From: RGIG5612 sp964528825
Lineage (GTDB): Bacteria > Bacillota > Clostridia > Lachnospirales > Lachnospiraceae
Assembly: GCA_964528825.1 (NCBI GenBank)
Contig: CAZGVB010000007.1
Location: forward strand, 1 to 64,000
DNA: 64,000 nt
Direction: 5' to 3'
Under the pieces are notes generated by a model, which was given only the letters and a program-made list of their open reading frames with translations, was not told the origin of the DNA and did no database searches. Numbering within the stretch: the first letter of the stretch is position 1; each line of letters starts with the position of its first letter. Position numbers and translations under genes: made by a program. Below are positions 43,231-52,169 of this stretch, piece after piece.

Positions 43231-43887
43231 TCAAATGTATTTGTGTATAAAAGTCCGTCTGTGTATATCCAACGGGCCATACTTACGTATAGCCTCAATA
43301 TGCGCCGCCGTACCATATCCCTTATGTGACGCAAAGCCATATTCCGGATAAAGCTTGTCATATTCGTAGCAGATTCTATCCCTTGTTACCTTGGCTATGA
43401 TACTTCCTGCGGCTATGGAAACGCTCTTGGCATCACCCTTAATGATGCCCTCCTGCATAATATCTATCCCCGGTATATGCACCGCATCCGCCAATATCAC
43501 ATCAGGCTTTACCTTGAGCTTGCTTATCGCCTCTCTCATGGCCATATACGTTGCCTGAAGTATATTGATCTTGTCAATCATATGATTGTCTACTATGCCT
43601 ACGCCTACGGCCACTGCCTTTTCCATGATCTCATCATACAGGGCTTCTCTCTTTTTTTCGGACAGCTTCTTGGAATCATTGAGATAGAGTATCTCCTTTT
43701 GCGGATCCAATATGACAGCTCCGGCCACAACAGGACCTGCGAACGGGCCTCTGCCGGCCTCATCTATGCCGCATATATATGTATATCCGGCATATTTGCG
43801 CTCATATTCCTTCATCATATCCAGTCTTTGGCGCTCTTCTTCCAGTTTCTTTGCGGCCTTTGCCATTCTTTCTTCCGATGTGGTCAT
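43231..43887 (-). CDS. rnhB: Ribonuclease HII
   Basis: Removes RNA from RNA-DNA hybrids and misincorporated ribonucleotides, 218 residues. The catalytic motif ICGIDEAGRGPFAGPVVA gives Asp and Glu near residue 38, DSKKLSEKKRE is near 70, and the later acidic residue is in VILADAVHIPG near 127. The ATG at 43887 has GAGGAA upstream. It follows smc by 91 bp and ends about 20 bp beyond the marR operators. Confidence 0.96.
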   Translation of the reverse strand: MTTSEERMAKAAKKLEEERQRLDMMKEYERKYAGYTYICGIDEAGRGPFAGPVVAGAVILDPQKEILYLNDSKKLSEKKREALYDEIMEKAVAVGVGIVDNHMIDKINILQATYMAMREAISKLKVKPDVILADAVHIPGIDIMQEGIIKGDAKSVSIAAGSIIAKVTRDRICYEYDKLYPEYGFASHKGYGTAAHIEAIRKYGPLDIHRRTFIHKYI

Positions 43888-43978
43888 AAACAATATTTCC
43901 TCATGATCTTCTATATCTGCAGCGCACAGACGCTGCACCTACGGCTCCATTTATATACATTCCCGGCTGCCGCGGTCT

Positions 43979-46900
43979 TTAGGATATCTCCAGCTGCTTT
44001 TCATCATAATCAGTAAGATCTACGGAGATCAGAGATGATACGCCTCTTTCCTGCATGGTAATGCCGTATAATCTTGCTGCCGCCTCCATCGTGCCCTTTC
44101 TGTGTGTTATGACTATGAACTGCACATCATTTTCAAGCTTATGCAGATATGCTGCAAATCTGTCTATATTCGAATCATCCAAAGCCGCCTCTATCTCATC
44201 AAGGATACAAAAAGGTGACGGCTTAAGATTCTGGATGGCAAAGAGCACCGCTATGGCCGTAAGTGCTTTTTCACCTCCCGACAGCTGCATCATATTTTGC
44301 AATTTCTTTCCGGGAGGCTGTGCGGTGATCGTAATCCCTGCCTCAAGTACATCCGCATCCTCCTCAAGGCTTATCGTTCCGATACCGCCGCCGAACATTT
44401 CGGAAAATACCTTGGAAAATTCCTCCTGTATCCTGCCGAATTCGGAATTGAATTGTTTGCGCATTGCCTTGTCAAGATCCTTGATGATCCTTATGAGATC
44501 CTCTTCAGCCCTTTTCAGATCCTGCTGCTGACCGGACATGAATTCATATCGTTCCTTGATCTCCTTATACTCTTCTATCGCGGAAACATTTATCACACCG
44601 AGTGATCTTATAGAGCCCTTGAGATCGTTTATATGTTCTCTCATTGATCTTGCGTCATTAAGCTCTTCATTTCTGTATTCTAAGGCGCTGTTGTATGTCA
44701 GCTCATATTCCTCCCACATGATCGTATTGCGGGCCTCAAAATGCTCCTCCTGCTTTTCCTTAAGCTGTGACAGTCTGAATACCTCTTTATCGAGCTCGGC
44801 TATCCTCGACTGAGCATTTTCTCTTTTTTCAATATAATCCTTATTGGAAGAAGCGAGCTCACGTTTCTTTTTCTCAAGCTCACTAAGTGAGTCTTCCAAT
44901 ATTTTACCTTCACCCTCAGCCCTCTTTAGAGCATTATTTATCTCTTCTATCTGGTCTGATCTTTCTATATCACCATCAAGTGCATCCTTGGCCTGCGATT
45001 CGATCTTTTTGATCTCGCTTTCTAATATCTGCAGCTCATTTTCCAGCTTGATCACAGAGTTGACTATCACGCTGTTTTGGCCTGCGAGGCGTGACCTTTC
45101 CTCATTCAGAGCGTTGCGCTTTTCAAGGAGCGATGCCTCATTGCTCTTTAGACTGTTCATTTGTTCCTGGATCTTGGAAATATCAAGCTTGGTATGATCG
45201 GTTTCGGCTGCATTGGCCTCCAGTGCGGCTGCAAGATCCGTATTTCGTTTGATCATCTCCTCACTTTGGCTGTCCATATCCTGCCTTGCGGCATCAGCTC
45301 CGGAAAGCTCCTGCACTATCTCATCATGCCTGCTTTTGGCCTGATCAAGACTTACCTTTGTGATATTATATTTTATATTTTCTTCGTGCAGTTCTTCCTT
45401 TACCCTTGCAATATCGGATTGTGAGAGTGATATTTTTTCCTCAAGTATTTTTATCTCTTTGTCAAGCCCGTCTCTTACGGTCTCACTCCTGCTTATTTTA
45501 TCTGCAAGCTCGTCGATCTCTCTGCGACGTCCGAGCAGATTGGACTTGTTTTTATATGCACCTCCGCTTAAAGAGCCGCCTCTGTTTAGCTGTTCACCCT
45601 CAAGTGTGACGATCATGAGTGAATATTTATATTTTCTTGCAATTCGCAGGGCATTATCCACATTGTCACATACTACTATACGTCCCAAAAGATAATTGAC
45701 GACACCTCTGTATTGCTCATCTGTATCAACCAGAGAGCTTGCCATGCCGATGACTCCCTCTTCGGAAAGTACGGATTCGTTTTTAAATTCCGTGCGCTGC
45801 ATTACAGCCTTCACGGGAAGAAATGTTGCTCTGCCCAGCTTATTTTTCTTTAGATATTCTATAGCCGCCTTTGCCGTAGCCTCGGTATCGGTCACGATAT
45901 TTCTTATTCCCGCGCCGAGCGCCGTCTCCACAGCTGTCTCATATTTTTTTTCTGTTCTTATGATATCGGCAACTACTCCGTATATTCCCTTATATGAGCT
46001 TTTAAGCTTCATGACCTCCTGTATGCTCTGACCATAGCCTTCATACCTCTCGGTCATATTTTTTACAGATTCAAGCTTTGCATTCAATCCGGCGATCTCT
46101 TGTGCACAGATTGCGCTCTGCCTGCGATGTGCAAAAAGGCTGTCATTATATTCGGACAATTCCTTTTCTTTGTCCGCGATCTCATTTTGCTTCCTTTCAA
46201 TGCCTCCTTGGATATCTGTCATATCCTTCGATATGCGCTCCAGAGCTTTCTCCTGTCTGGACTTATCCTCAGAAAATTTTTCGAGATCCTGTATGAGCTT
46301 TTGCTTTTGCTCCGATATCTGTTCGGCCACGGCGGACATTCTCTCTATGTTCGCATTTATGTCGCCTTTTTGATCTATAAGCTCTATAAGCTTTTCCTTC
46401 AGCTGTTCTTCCCCGGTACGCAGCTCCTCATATCTGTTTTGAACATCTAAAATTGTATTGTCCGTATCTGCCGCATTTGCAATTGCCTCACTTAAGGCTT
46501 TTTGATTTGATTTCTTATCTTCCTCAAGTTTTTGTCTTTGCTCCTGTGATCTTTTGATATTGCCCATAAGAGCGTCGATACGCTCCTTATAATGGCTCTT
46601 GGCATCATTGGCGGCATTTATCTGTTCATTTAAAACATTTATCTGACCGATCAGGGTTTCTTTGATTATATTGCCCCTGGCGATCTTGTTTTTCGTCTCC
46701 TCTATTCCGCTCTCAAGCTCTGTAAGTTCACTGTTCAGCTCTTCATATTTTATCTTGAGCTGTTCCAGTCTGGCTCTCTCCTCATCAAGATCATCTGATG
46801 CTCTTCTTTCCTTTTCGGCATATTGCTTTATTTTATCTTTTATCTGAGAGCTTTCTATAAGGAAAAGGTTTACATCATACTCACGAAGCTCTTTTCTGTA

Positions 46901-47551
46901 TTCGACAAACTTAAGCGCGGACTCCGATTGTTTTTTTAAGGGTCCGACCTGTTTTTCCAGCTCGCTCAATATGTCATTTATGCGTGTCAGGTTCAAGCGC
47001 TCATTTTCAAGTTTTTTCAGCGCTATAGTCTTTCTTTTTTTATATTTTACTATTCCGGCTGCCTCGTCGAATAATTCTCTCCTCTCCTCGGGTTTGCCCT
47101 GAAGTATCTTATCGATCTGACCTTGACCGATGATCGAATATCCCTCTTTGCCTATTCCCGTATCATAAAAAAGCTCCTGCACATCTCTGAGTCTGCAGGC
47201 GCTCCCGTTGATCATATATTCACTCTCACCGGTACGATATACTCTTCTTGAGACAGTGATCTCATCATAGTCAAGATTCAGCCTGCGATCGGAATTGTCA
47301 AGCGTAAGCGCGACATAAGCATATCCCATAGGCTTTCTTAATGCCGTACCGGCAAATATCACATCTTCCATTTTGCTGCTTCGCAGCTGCTTTACTCTCT
47401 GTTCACCGAATACCCAGCGGATCGCATCCGCAACATTGCTCTTGCCGCTGCCGTTCGGTCCGACAATACCGGTAATGCCGCCCGGGAATTCAAATCTGAT
47501 CCTGTTCGCGAAGGATTTGAAACCGTTTATTTCTATACTTTTTAAATGCAT
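43979..47551 (-). CDS. smc: Chromosome segregation ATPase SMC
   Basis: Condensin core that compacts and organises the chromosome with ScpA/ScpB. The 1190-residue chain has Walker A GPNGSGKSN at residues 31-39, a first coiled coil to about 500, the hinge at about 505-690 and a second coiled coil. The C-terminal head has LSGGEKALTAIAVLFAI near 1090 and Walker B CILDEIEAALDDSN near 1117. Its start overlaps the rnc stop by 10 bp, the common rnc-smc arrangement. ftsY, which often follows, is absent here. Confidence 0.98.
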   Translation of the reverse strand: MHLKSIEINGFKSFANRIRFEFPGGITGIVGPNGSGKSNVADAIRWVFGEQRVKQLRSSKMEDVIFAGTALRKPMGYAYVALTLDNSDRRLNLDYDEITVSRRVYRTGESEYMINGSACRLRDVQELFYDTGIGKEGYSIIGQGQIDKILQGKPEERRELFDEAAGIVKYKKRKTIALKKLENERLNLTRINDILSELEKQVGPLKKQSESALKFVEYRKELREYDVNLFLIESSQIKDKIKQYAEKERRASDDLDEERARLEQLKIKYEELNSELTELESGIEETKNKIARGNIIKETLIGQINVLNEQINAANDAKSHYKERIDALMGNIKRSQEQRQKLEEDKKSNQKALSEAIANAADTDNTILDVQNRYEELRTGEEQLKEKLIELIDQKGDINANIERMSAVAEQISEQKQKLIQDLEKFSEDKSRQEKALERISKDMTDIQGGIERKQNEIADKEKELSEYNDSLFAHRRQSAICAQEIAGLNAKLESVKNMTERYEGYGQSIQEVMKLKSSYKGIYGVVADIIRTEKKYETAVETALGAGIRNIVTDTEATAKAAIEYLKKNKLGRATFLPVKAVMQRTEFKNESVLSEEGVIGMASSLVDTDEQYRGVVNYLLGRIVVCDNVDNALRIARKYKYSLMIVTLEGEQLNRGGSLSGGAYKNKSNLLGRRREIDELADKISRSETVRDGLDKEIKILEEKISLSQSDIARVKEELHEENIKYNITKVSLDQAKSRHDEIVQELSGADAARQDMDSQSEEMIKRNTDLAAALEANAAETDHTKLDISKIQEQMNSLKSNEASLLEKRNALNEERSRLAGQNSVIVNSVIKLENELQILESEIKKIESQAKDALDGDIERSDQIEEINNALKRAEGEGKILEDSLSELEKKKRELASSNKDYIEKRENAQSRIAELDKEVFRLSQLKEKQEEHFEARNTIMWEEYELTYNSALEYRNEELNDARSMREHINDLKGSIRSLGVINVSAIEEYKEIKERYEFMSGQQQDLKRAEEDLIRIIKDLDKAMRKQFNSEFGRIQEEFSKVFSEMFGGGIGTISLEEDADVLEAGITITAQPPGKKLQNMMQLSGGEKALTAIAVLFAIQNLKPSPFCILDEIEAALDDSNIDRFAAYLHKLENDVQFIVITHRKGTMEAAARLYGITMQERGVSSLISVDLTDYDEKQLEIS

Positions 47552-48240
47552 ATTTTATTTTTGCACAGCTTTGAAATGGCATCCATGGCTGCCATTTGCT
47601 GTGCTTCCTTTTTGGAATGTCCGCTGCCTATGCCGATTTCTTTATCATTCAGCAAAGCCGCAGCTGTAAATTGCTTGTTATGAACAGGGCCGACCTCATC
47701 TATCAATTCATAGCGAAGAACATTTTCAGGATTCTTTTGAATGATTTCCTGCAGTCTCGTCTTTGCATCGAAAAAAAGCTGCTTATCCTTCAATGTGTCA
47801 AGCAAATGTCTTTTTATGAACTGCTCCGCAGCCGGTCTGCCCGAATCAAGATATATTGCAGCCGTAAGCGCCTCAAATGCGTCCGAGGTAATGGATGCTC
47901 TGTCTCTTCCTCCGCAATGCTCCTCGCCCTTGCCCATGCGTATATATTTCCCGAGCCCGATGGCCGCCGCACATTTAGCAAGGCCATCCTCGCATACCAT
48001 CGCCGCCCTGGTCTTTGTCAAGTCACCTTCGGGAAAATCAAGATATTTTTCGAAAAGATATTCGCTTACAAGAAATTCGATCACGGCATCACCCAGAAAT
48101 TCAAGTCTTTCATTGTCTTCTTTTGCAGTGCCGCGGCTCTCATTGATATAGGAAGAATGTGTAAGCGCAGTTATAAGAAGTTCTTTATCTTTGAAGTTAT
48201 ATCCTATTATATCTTCAAGTTCGTTGTATGGTCTATTCAT
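47542..48240 (-). CDS. rnc: Ribonuclease III
   Basis: Cleaves double-stranded RNA in rRNA and mRNA processing, 232 residues. The catalytic signature NERLEFLGDAVIEFLVSEYLF is near residues 42-62, a second acidic site ASITSDAFEALTAAIYLDSG is near 116-135, and a C-terminal double-stranded RNA-binding domain runs from about 160 (RLQEIIQKNPENVLRYEL) to the end. It overlaps acpP by 8 bp and smc by 10 bp. Confidence 0.98.
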   Translation of the reverse strand: MNRPYNELEDIIGYNFKDKELLITALTHSSYINESRGTAKEDNERLEFLGDAVIEFLVSEYLFEKYLDFPEGDLTKTRAAMVCEDGLAKCAAAIGLGKYIRMGKGEEHCGGRDRASITSDAFEALTAAIYLDSGRPAAEQFIKRHLLDTLKDKQLFFDAKTRLQEIIQKNPENVLRYELIDEVGPVHNKQFTAAALLNDKEIGIGSGHSKKEAQQMAAMDAISKLCKNKICI

Positions 48241-48466
48241 TGATCATCTTATTTATTGATGCGAGTGCATCTTCAACCGTCTCAATTGCCATAAGCTTCT
48301 CGTCAGGGATACTGATGCCGAATTCCTCTTCAATATCCATCACAACATTCAAAAGATCCAGCGAATCCGCGCCCAGGTCCTCTTCAAATCTTGACTCCGG
48401 CTTGATACTGTCTGCGGGAATGTTCAATTTATCTGCTATGATAGTCTGTAGTCTTTCAAAATCCAT
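48233..48466 (-). CDS. acpP: Acyl carrier protein
   Basis: A 77-residue acidic carrier of fatty acyl intermediates. The phosphopantetheine attachment Ser is in GADSLDLLNVV at about residue 36. Lies between plsX and rnc, the standard phospholipid-synthesis neighbourhood of Bacillota, though fabD/fabG/fabF are not present here. Confidence 0.98.
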   Translation of the reverse strand: MDFERLQTIIADKLNIPADSIKPESRFEEDLGADSLDLLNVVMDIEEEFGISIPDEKLMAIETVEDALASINKMINE

Positions 48467-48540
48467 ATTATCTCCTTTTAGCTGATCATGCTCTGTATGA
48501 TCGATATCTGTCTTTTTATTTTATAAATCTCTATGCGGAC

Positions 48541-49575
48541 CTATTTTTGATCTGCCTCGTCTAGCTGGGCCTTGATCTGTACAGCGATCCTGCCCGTTAC
48601 GTTCTGCTCTGCCAATGTCTTGCATTGAAGTATGGTATTCTTGATCTCTACAGCCTTTGAATTGCCATGAGTCTTGACTACCGGTGCCTTTAGTCCCAGC
48701 ATCGGCGCTCCGCCGTATTCTTCAATGGAAAATGCTTTTAATGTCTTCTTGAGATCTCCCTTGATAGCGAGTGCGGCCAGCTTCGACTTCATATTTGTCA
48801 TGAATACCTTTTTCAGTTCCTTAAGAAGTATGGCTGCAACACCCTCGTACATCTTCAAAATGACATTGCCCGTAAAAGCATCACATACGGCGATATCCGT
48901 CTCGCCTGCCGTGATCCCTCTGCTCTCGATACTGCCTTTGAAATTAATGCCGTCACATTGTTTCAGCAAAGGTATGGTCTCCTGGACAAGCATGTTGCCC
49001 TTTGTGTCCTCTTCGCCGATATTTACGATGCCGACACGCGGATCTTCAATACCAAGCACCGCATTCATATATACTGACGCCATCTGTGCGAATTGCACGA
49101 GCATCTTAGGCTTCGCATCTACATTTGCGCCGCAATCTATTATCATGACCGGCCCCTTGGAAGAAGGAACCAGGAATGCGAGTGCCGGTCTTTCTATGCC
49201 CTCTATTCTGCCGACTATAAGCTGACCTCCCACAAGCAGGGCACCGGTATTTCCGCAGGATATAAATGCGTCTGACTCTCCGTGCTTTACCGAATAGAGT
49301 CCGGTTACCATAGATGAGTCCTTTTTGTGCCTTATAGCAGCTGTCGGTTGATCACAATTGTCAATAACGGAGTCGCAATGGATAATATCTATGCGTCCCT
49401 TGTCATATTCATATTTTGCAAGCTCTTCTTCTATCTGGTCTTTTTTTCCAAAAAGCCTGACATTTACCTCTTGATCTGACTGTACAGCCAAGACTGCTCC
49501 CTTTACAGTCTCAACAGGAGCATAGTCTCCGCCCATGGCGTCAAGAGCTATAGAAACATTTCTGCCTTCAATCAT
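48541..49575 (-). CDS. plsX: Phosphate acyltransferase PlsX
   Basis: Makes acyl-phosphate from acyl-ACP for the PlsY route of phospholipid synthesis, 344 residues. Family motifs include IALDAMGGDYAP at the start, AAIRHKKDSSMV near 78, SCGNTGALLVGG near 106, NIGEEDTKGN near 188 and the acidic DAFTGNVILKM near 229. Normally it follows rpmF directly. Here gdhA on the opposite strand lies between them, and plsX has its own promoter next to repeat copy C. No FapR operator was recognised. Confidence 0.97.
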   Translation of the reverse strand: MIEGRNVSIALDAMGGDYAPVETVKGAVLAVQSDQEVNVRLFGKKDQIEEELAKYEYDKGRIDIIHCDSVIDNCDQPTAAIRHKKDSSMVTGLYSVKHGESDAFISCGNTGALLVGGQLIVGRIEGIERPALAFLVPSSKGPVMIIDCGANVDAKPKMLVQFAQMASVYMNAVLGIEDPRVGIVNIGEEDTKGNMLVQETIPLLKQCDGINFKGSIESRGITAGETDIAVCDAFTGNVILKMYEGVAAILLKELKKVFMTNMKSKLAALAIKGDLKKTLKAFSIEEYGGAPMLGLKAPVVKTHGNSKAVEIKNTILQCKTLAEQNVTGRIAVQIKAQLDEADQK

Positions 49576-49611
49576 AATTTTATTCCTTAATCATATTTTC
49601 AAAACATATAA

Positions 49612-49640
49612 ATATTACTAAAAACGGCCTTCTAAATCAA
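49612..49640 (-). promoter_or_regulatory. plsX promoter
   Basis: Minus-strand TTGATT (49635-49640) and TAATAT (49612-49617) with a 17-bp spacer, 36 bp before the plsX start codon and 28 bp from the end of repeat copy C. Confidence 0.55.
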
Positions 49641-49668
49641 TAACTTTATCGCAATTCCGGGCTTTTGG

Positions 49669-49779
49669 TCACTGTAGGGTAATCACCTGCAAAACTTTCA
49701 TTCAGACAATTTTCAGTACTGAGCGTGTGAGATATGCTGCAAAAAGCAAGCTGCGTTTTCTGCAGCATATCTCACACGC
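49669..49779 (+). repeat. Dispersed intergenic repeat, copy C, with an 18-bp hairpin
   Basis: Begins TCACTGTAGGGTAATCACCT and tracks copies A and B for about 95 bp. Its distal part is a perfect 18-bp inverted repeat (49723-49740 with 49762-49779) around a 21-nt loop that contains the shared AAGCTGCGTTTTCTGC core. It lies between the divergent plsX and gdhA genes. Confidence 0.88.
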
Positions 49780-49997
49780 AGGGTGCAGACCGAAGCTTTA
49801 CTTTGACGGCTTCCAATGTGCTTATCTAACATGCGGATCATCTATAGGTCACGGTCTGCATCTGCGCATACTGCTTTGCATATACAGCCACACAGAATAA
49901 TCACATTTTTTTTGTAATCATCCCAATTTTTTTCTTTTATTTTGTTTTTTTATATGTTAGTATAGTCATGGTTTTTTATCATTAGGAGGAAAAAAAT

Positions 49998-51347
49998 ATG
50001 GCAATCACAAACAGTTATCTGAAAAGGGTCTATGACGGCCTGGCAACAAGATGTGCAAACGAACCGGAATTTCTTCAGGCAGTAGAAGAGATCTTCGAAA
50101 CTCTTCAGCCCGTAGTTGAGATGCATCCGGAATATGAAGAGGCTGCTCTCTTTGAGAGACTCGTTGAGCCTGAGCGTGTTATCATGTTCAAGGTTCCATG
50201 GGTTGATGACAACGGCAAGGTTCAGGTAAACCGCGGATACAGAGTTCAGTTCAATTCTGCGATCGGACCTTACAAGGGAGGACTCAGATTCCATCCGTCA
50301 GTCAACCTTTCTATTCTTAAATTCCTCGGATTCGAACAGATCTTCAAGAACAGCCTTACTACCCTTCCTATGGGCGGCGGCAAAGGCGGCTCTGACTTCG
50401 ATCCTAAGGGCAAATCAGACAGAGAGGTTATGGCATTCTGCCAAAGCTTTATGACAGAGCTTGAGAAGCATATCGGCGCTGATACAGATGTTCCTGCAGG
50501 TGACATAGGTGTAGGCGGACGTGAGATCGGATATCTCTTTGGACAATACAAGAGGCTCAGAAACGAATTTACCGGTGTGCTCACAGGCAAGCTTGTAGGC
50601 GCAGGCGGATCGCTCATCAGAACACAGGCAACAGGATACGGCCTTTGCTATTACACAAATGAAGTCTTAAAAGCCAATGGTCTCAGCTTCGAAGGAAGCA
50701 GAGTTATCGTATCAGGATCAGGAAATGTAGCCATCTATGCATGTGAGAAGGCACAGTCCTACGGTGCAAAGGTCATCGCAATGTGTGACTCCAACGGATA
50801 TATCTATGATGAGAATGGTATCGACCTTGCTGCCATAAAGAATATAAAGGAAGTAAGACGCGCAAGGATCAAGGAATATGTAAACGATCATCCGTCAGCT
50901 GTATATACAGAAGGCTGCAAGGGTATCTGGACTATTCCATGTGACATTGCACTTCCATGCGCTACTCAAAATGAAATAGACGAAGAAAGTGCAAAGATAC
51001 TTGTTGCAAACGGACTCAAATGTATCTGCGAGGGAGCCAACATGCCGTCAACAAGCGAAGCGATCGCAGTATTCCATGAGGCTAACATCCCATTCGGACC
51101 TGCCAAAGCAGCCAATGCCGGCGGCGTAGCTACATCAGGACTTGAGATGACACAAAACAGTGAAAGACTCTATTGGTCTGCAGCTGAGGTAGATGAAAAG
51201 CTCCATGGCATCATGGTCAACATTTACAATGCATGTGCTGAAGCCGCAGAGGCTGTAGGTCAGCCCGGCAACCTTCAGGTCGGCGCAAATGTTGCGGGAT
51301 TCCTTAAGGTCGCAAATGCCATGATGTGGCAAGGAATCACATATTAA
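49998..51347 (+). CDS. gdhA: NADP-type glutamate dehydrogenase
   Basis: Assimilates ammonia into 2-oxoglutarate to form glutamate. The 449-residue length and the motifs GPYKGGLRFHPSVN near residue 92 and TTLPMGGGKGGSDFDPKGKSD near 121 (Lys of GGGKGG is catalytic) match the hexameric enzyme. VSGSGNVAIYACE near 240 and CEGANMPST near 345 also fit. Type is inferred from likeness to bacterial anabolic enzymes. AGGAGG precedes the ATG. It is the only rightward gene in this part and splits the usual rpmF-plsX pair. A long AT-rich leader lies upstream. Confidence 0.97.
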   Translation: MAITNSYLKRVYDGLATRCANEPEFLQAVEEIFETLQPVVEMHPEYEEAALFERLVEPERVIMFKVPWVDDNGKVQVNRGYRVQFNSAIGPYKGGLRFHPSVNLSILKFLGFEQIFKNSLTTLPMGGGKGGSDFDPKGKSDREVMAFCQSFMTELEKHIGADTDVPAGDIGVGGREIGYLFGQYKRLRNEFTGVLTGKLVGAGGSLIRTQATGYGLCYYTNEVLKANGLSFEGSRVIVSGSGNVAIYACEKAQSYGAKVIAMCDSNGYIYDENGIDLAAIKNIKEVRRARIKEYVNDHPSAVYTEGCKGIWTIPCDIALPCATQNEIDEESAKILVANGLKCICEGANMPSTSEAIAVFHEANIPFGPAKAANAGGVATSGLEMTQNSERLYWSAAEVDEKLHGIMVNIYNACAEAAEAVGQPGNLQVGANVAGFLKVANAMMWQGITY

Positions 51348-51474
51348 TATAACGTTCCTTGATAGCGCATGCAGGCAAAGCTTAAGGCGGCTGTCAAAGC
51401 AATCATCAGAATATGTTTGCCGTTCCTAACAGCGTGCAGGTAAAGGTCATTAACCTAAAATATCAAGAATTGAA

Positions 51475-51502
51475 ATGCCCCTCACCGGAAGGTGAGGGGC
51501 AT
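51475..51502 (+). terminator. Terminator of gdhA
   Basis: Perfect 12-bp GC-rich stem ATGCCCCTCACC/GGTGAGGGGCAT with a GGAA tetraloop, 128 bp behind the gdhA stop. Only a short T stretch follows (TTATGCATT), so it may need help to terminate or protect the 3' end. Confidence 0.7.
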
Positions 51503-51555
51503 TTATGCATTATTGCAAGAAGGAGAAAACTGATATTACATACATGAGATATGTT

Positions 51556-51699
51556 TTATTCTGTCGTCCAGCCCGGAAGCTTTCCTTCTATAGGCTCGCC
51601 ATGGTTGTACCATCCGCTGTTATATCCGGATGTGCCGGCGCCATCTGCAGGTGTATCAGATAAGGTGTTGTGAGATGGAATTTTTATGAATATTGCCGA
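51556..51699 (-). other. Orphan open stretch, possible C-terminal gene remnant
   Basis: A 47-codon open frame with no ATG/GTG/TTG in a credible position and no ribosome site, ending in a Gly/Asn/Trp-rich stretch (SGYNSGWYNHGEPIEGKLPG, then WTTE and stop). Its composition resembles the end of a secreted or surface protein rather than random translation. Upstream is a TAA, then a small palindrome (51701-51716). Could be the tail of a decayed gene; I recognise no family. Confidence 0.3.
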
Positions 51700-51806
51700 T
51701 TAGACCATTTGGTCTACAAGAAGCAGGCATGATCTTGTATGCCTTTGCTTTTAGTCAAGGATTGGTATCTGCATGAAGGCACTGGATTTTTAGATATAAT
51801 GAAGAA

Positions 51807-51842
51807 ACAAAAACAGACTGACATATGTCAGTCTGTTTTTGT
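51807..51842. terminator. Bidirectional terminator behind rpmF
   Basis: Perfect 16-bp stem (51807-51822 with 51827-51842) with an ATAT loop. The A5 and T5 runs at the base of the stem suit termination from both sides. It is 18 bp behind the rpmF stop codon. Confidence 0.9.
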
Positions 51843-51859
51843 TATAGCAATGCAGAAGA

Positions 51860-52045
51860 TTATTCTGCGTCTTTTTCAACTATAGTACGCTTGTTATATG
51901 TACCGCAATTCTTGCAGACTCTGTGCGGCATAACAAGCTCACCGCATGTCGGGCATACTGAAAGACTCGGAACTGACATCTTCCAATTTGCTCTGCGCTT
52001 ATCACGTCTTGCTTTTGATATTTTATTCTTAGGGCATATTGACAT
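51860..52045 (-). CDS. rpmF: 50S ribosomal protein L32
   Basis: A 61-residue basic ribosomal protein of the zinc-binding form, with ligands in CPTC (residues 31-34) and CKNC (44-47). AAGGAGG precedes the ATG. It follows ackA by 124 bp. The DUF177/YceD gene that usually sits between or beside rpmF is absent. Confidence 0.98.
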   Translation of the reverse strand: MSICPKNKISKARRDKRRANWKMSVPSLSVCPTCGELVMPHRVCKNCGTYNKRTIVEKDAE

Positions 52046-52169
52046 AGCTTACACCTCCTTATATTTTAAATAAAGGCACTATAGGCCGCATTTGATAACT
52101 ATACCAAGTAGGTTTTAGTTTGTCAACAGCAAATAAATACTTGGCAGATCGTTTGAGTAAATGCTTTTA

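Noticed and set aside
47596..48243. Long rightward open frames antisense to rnc, smc and groL
   Set aside because: They are complementary shadows of well-identified genes in a genome with biased codon use.
18621..49779. Dispersed repeats as tRNA fragments, REP/BIME elements or rRNA-like pieces
   Set aside because: No tRNA-like fold or rRNA sequence; length and internal structure differ from short REP palindromes, so they are reported as a separate family.
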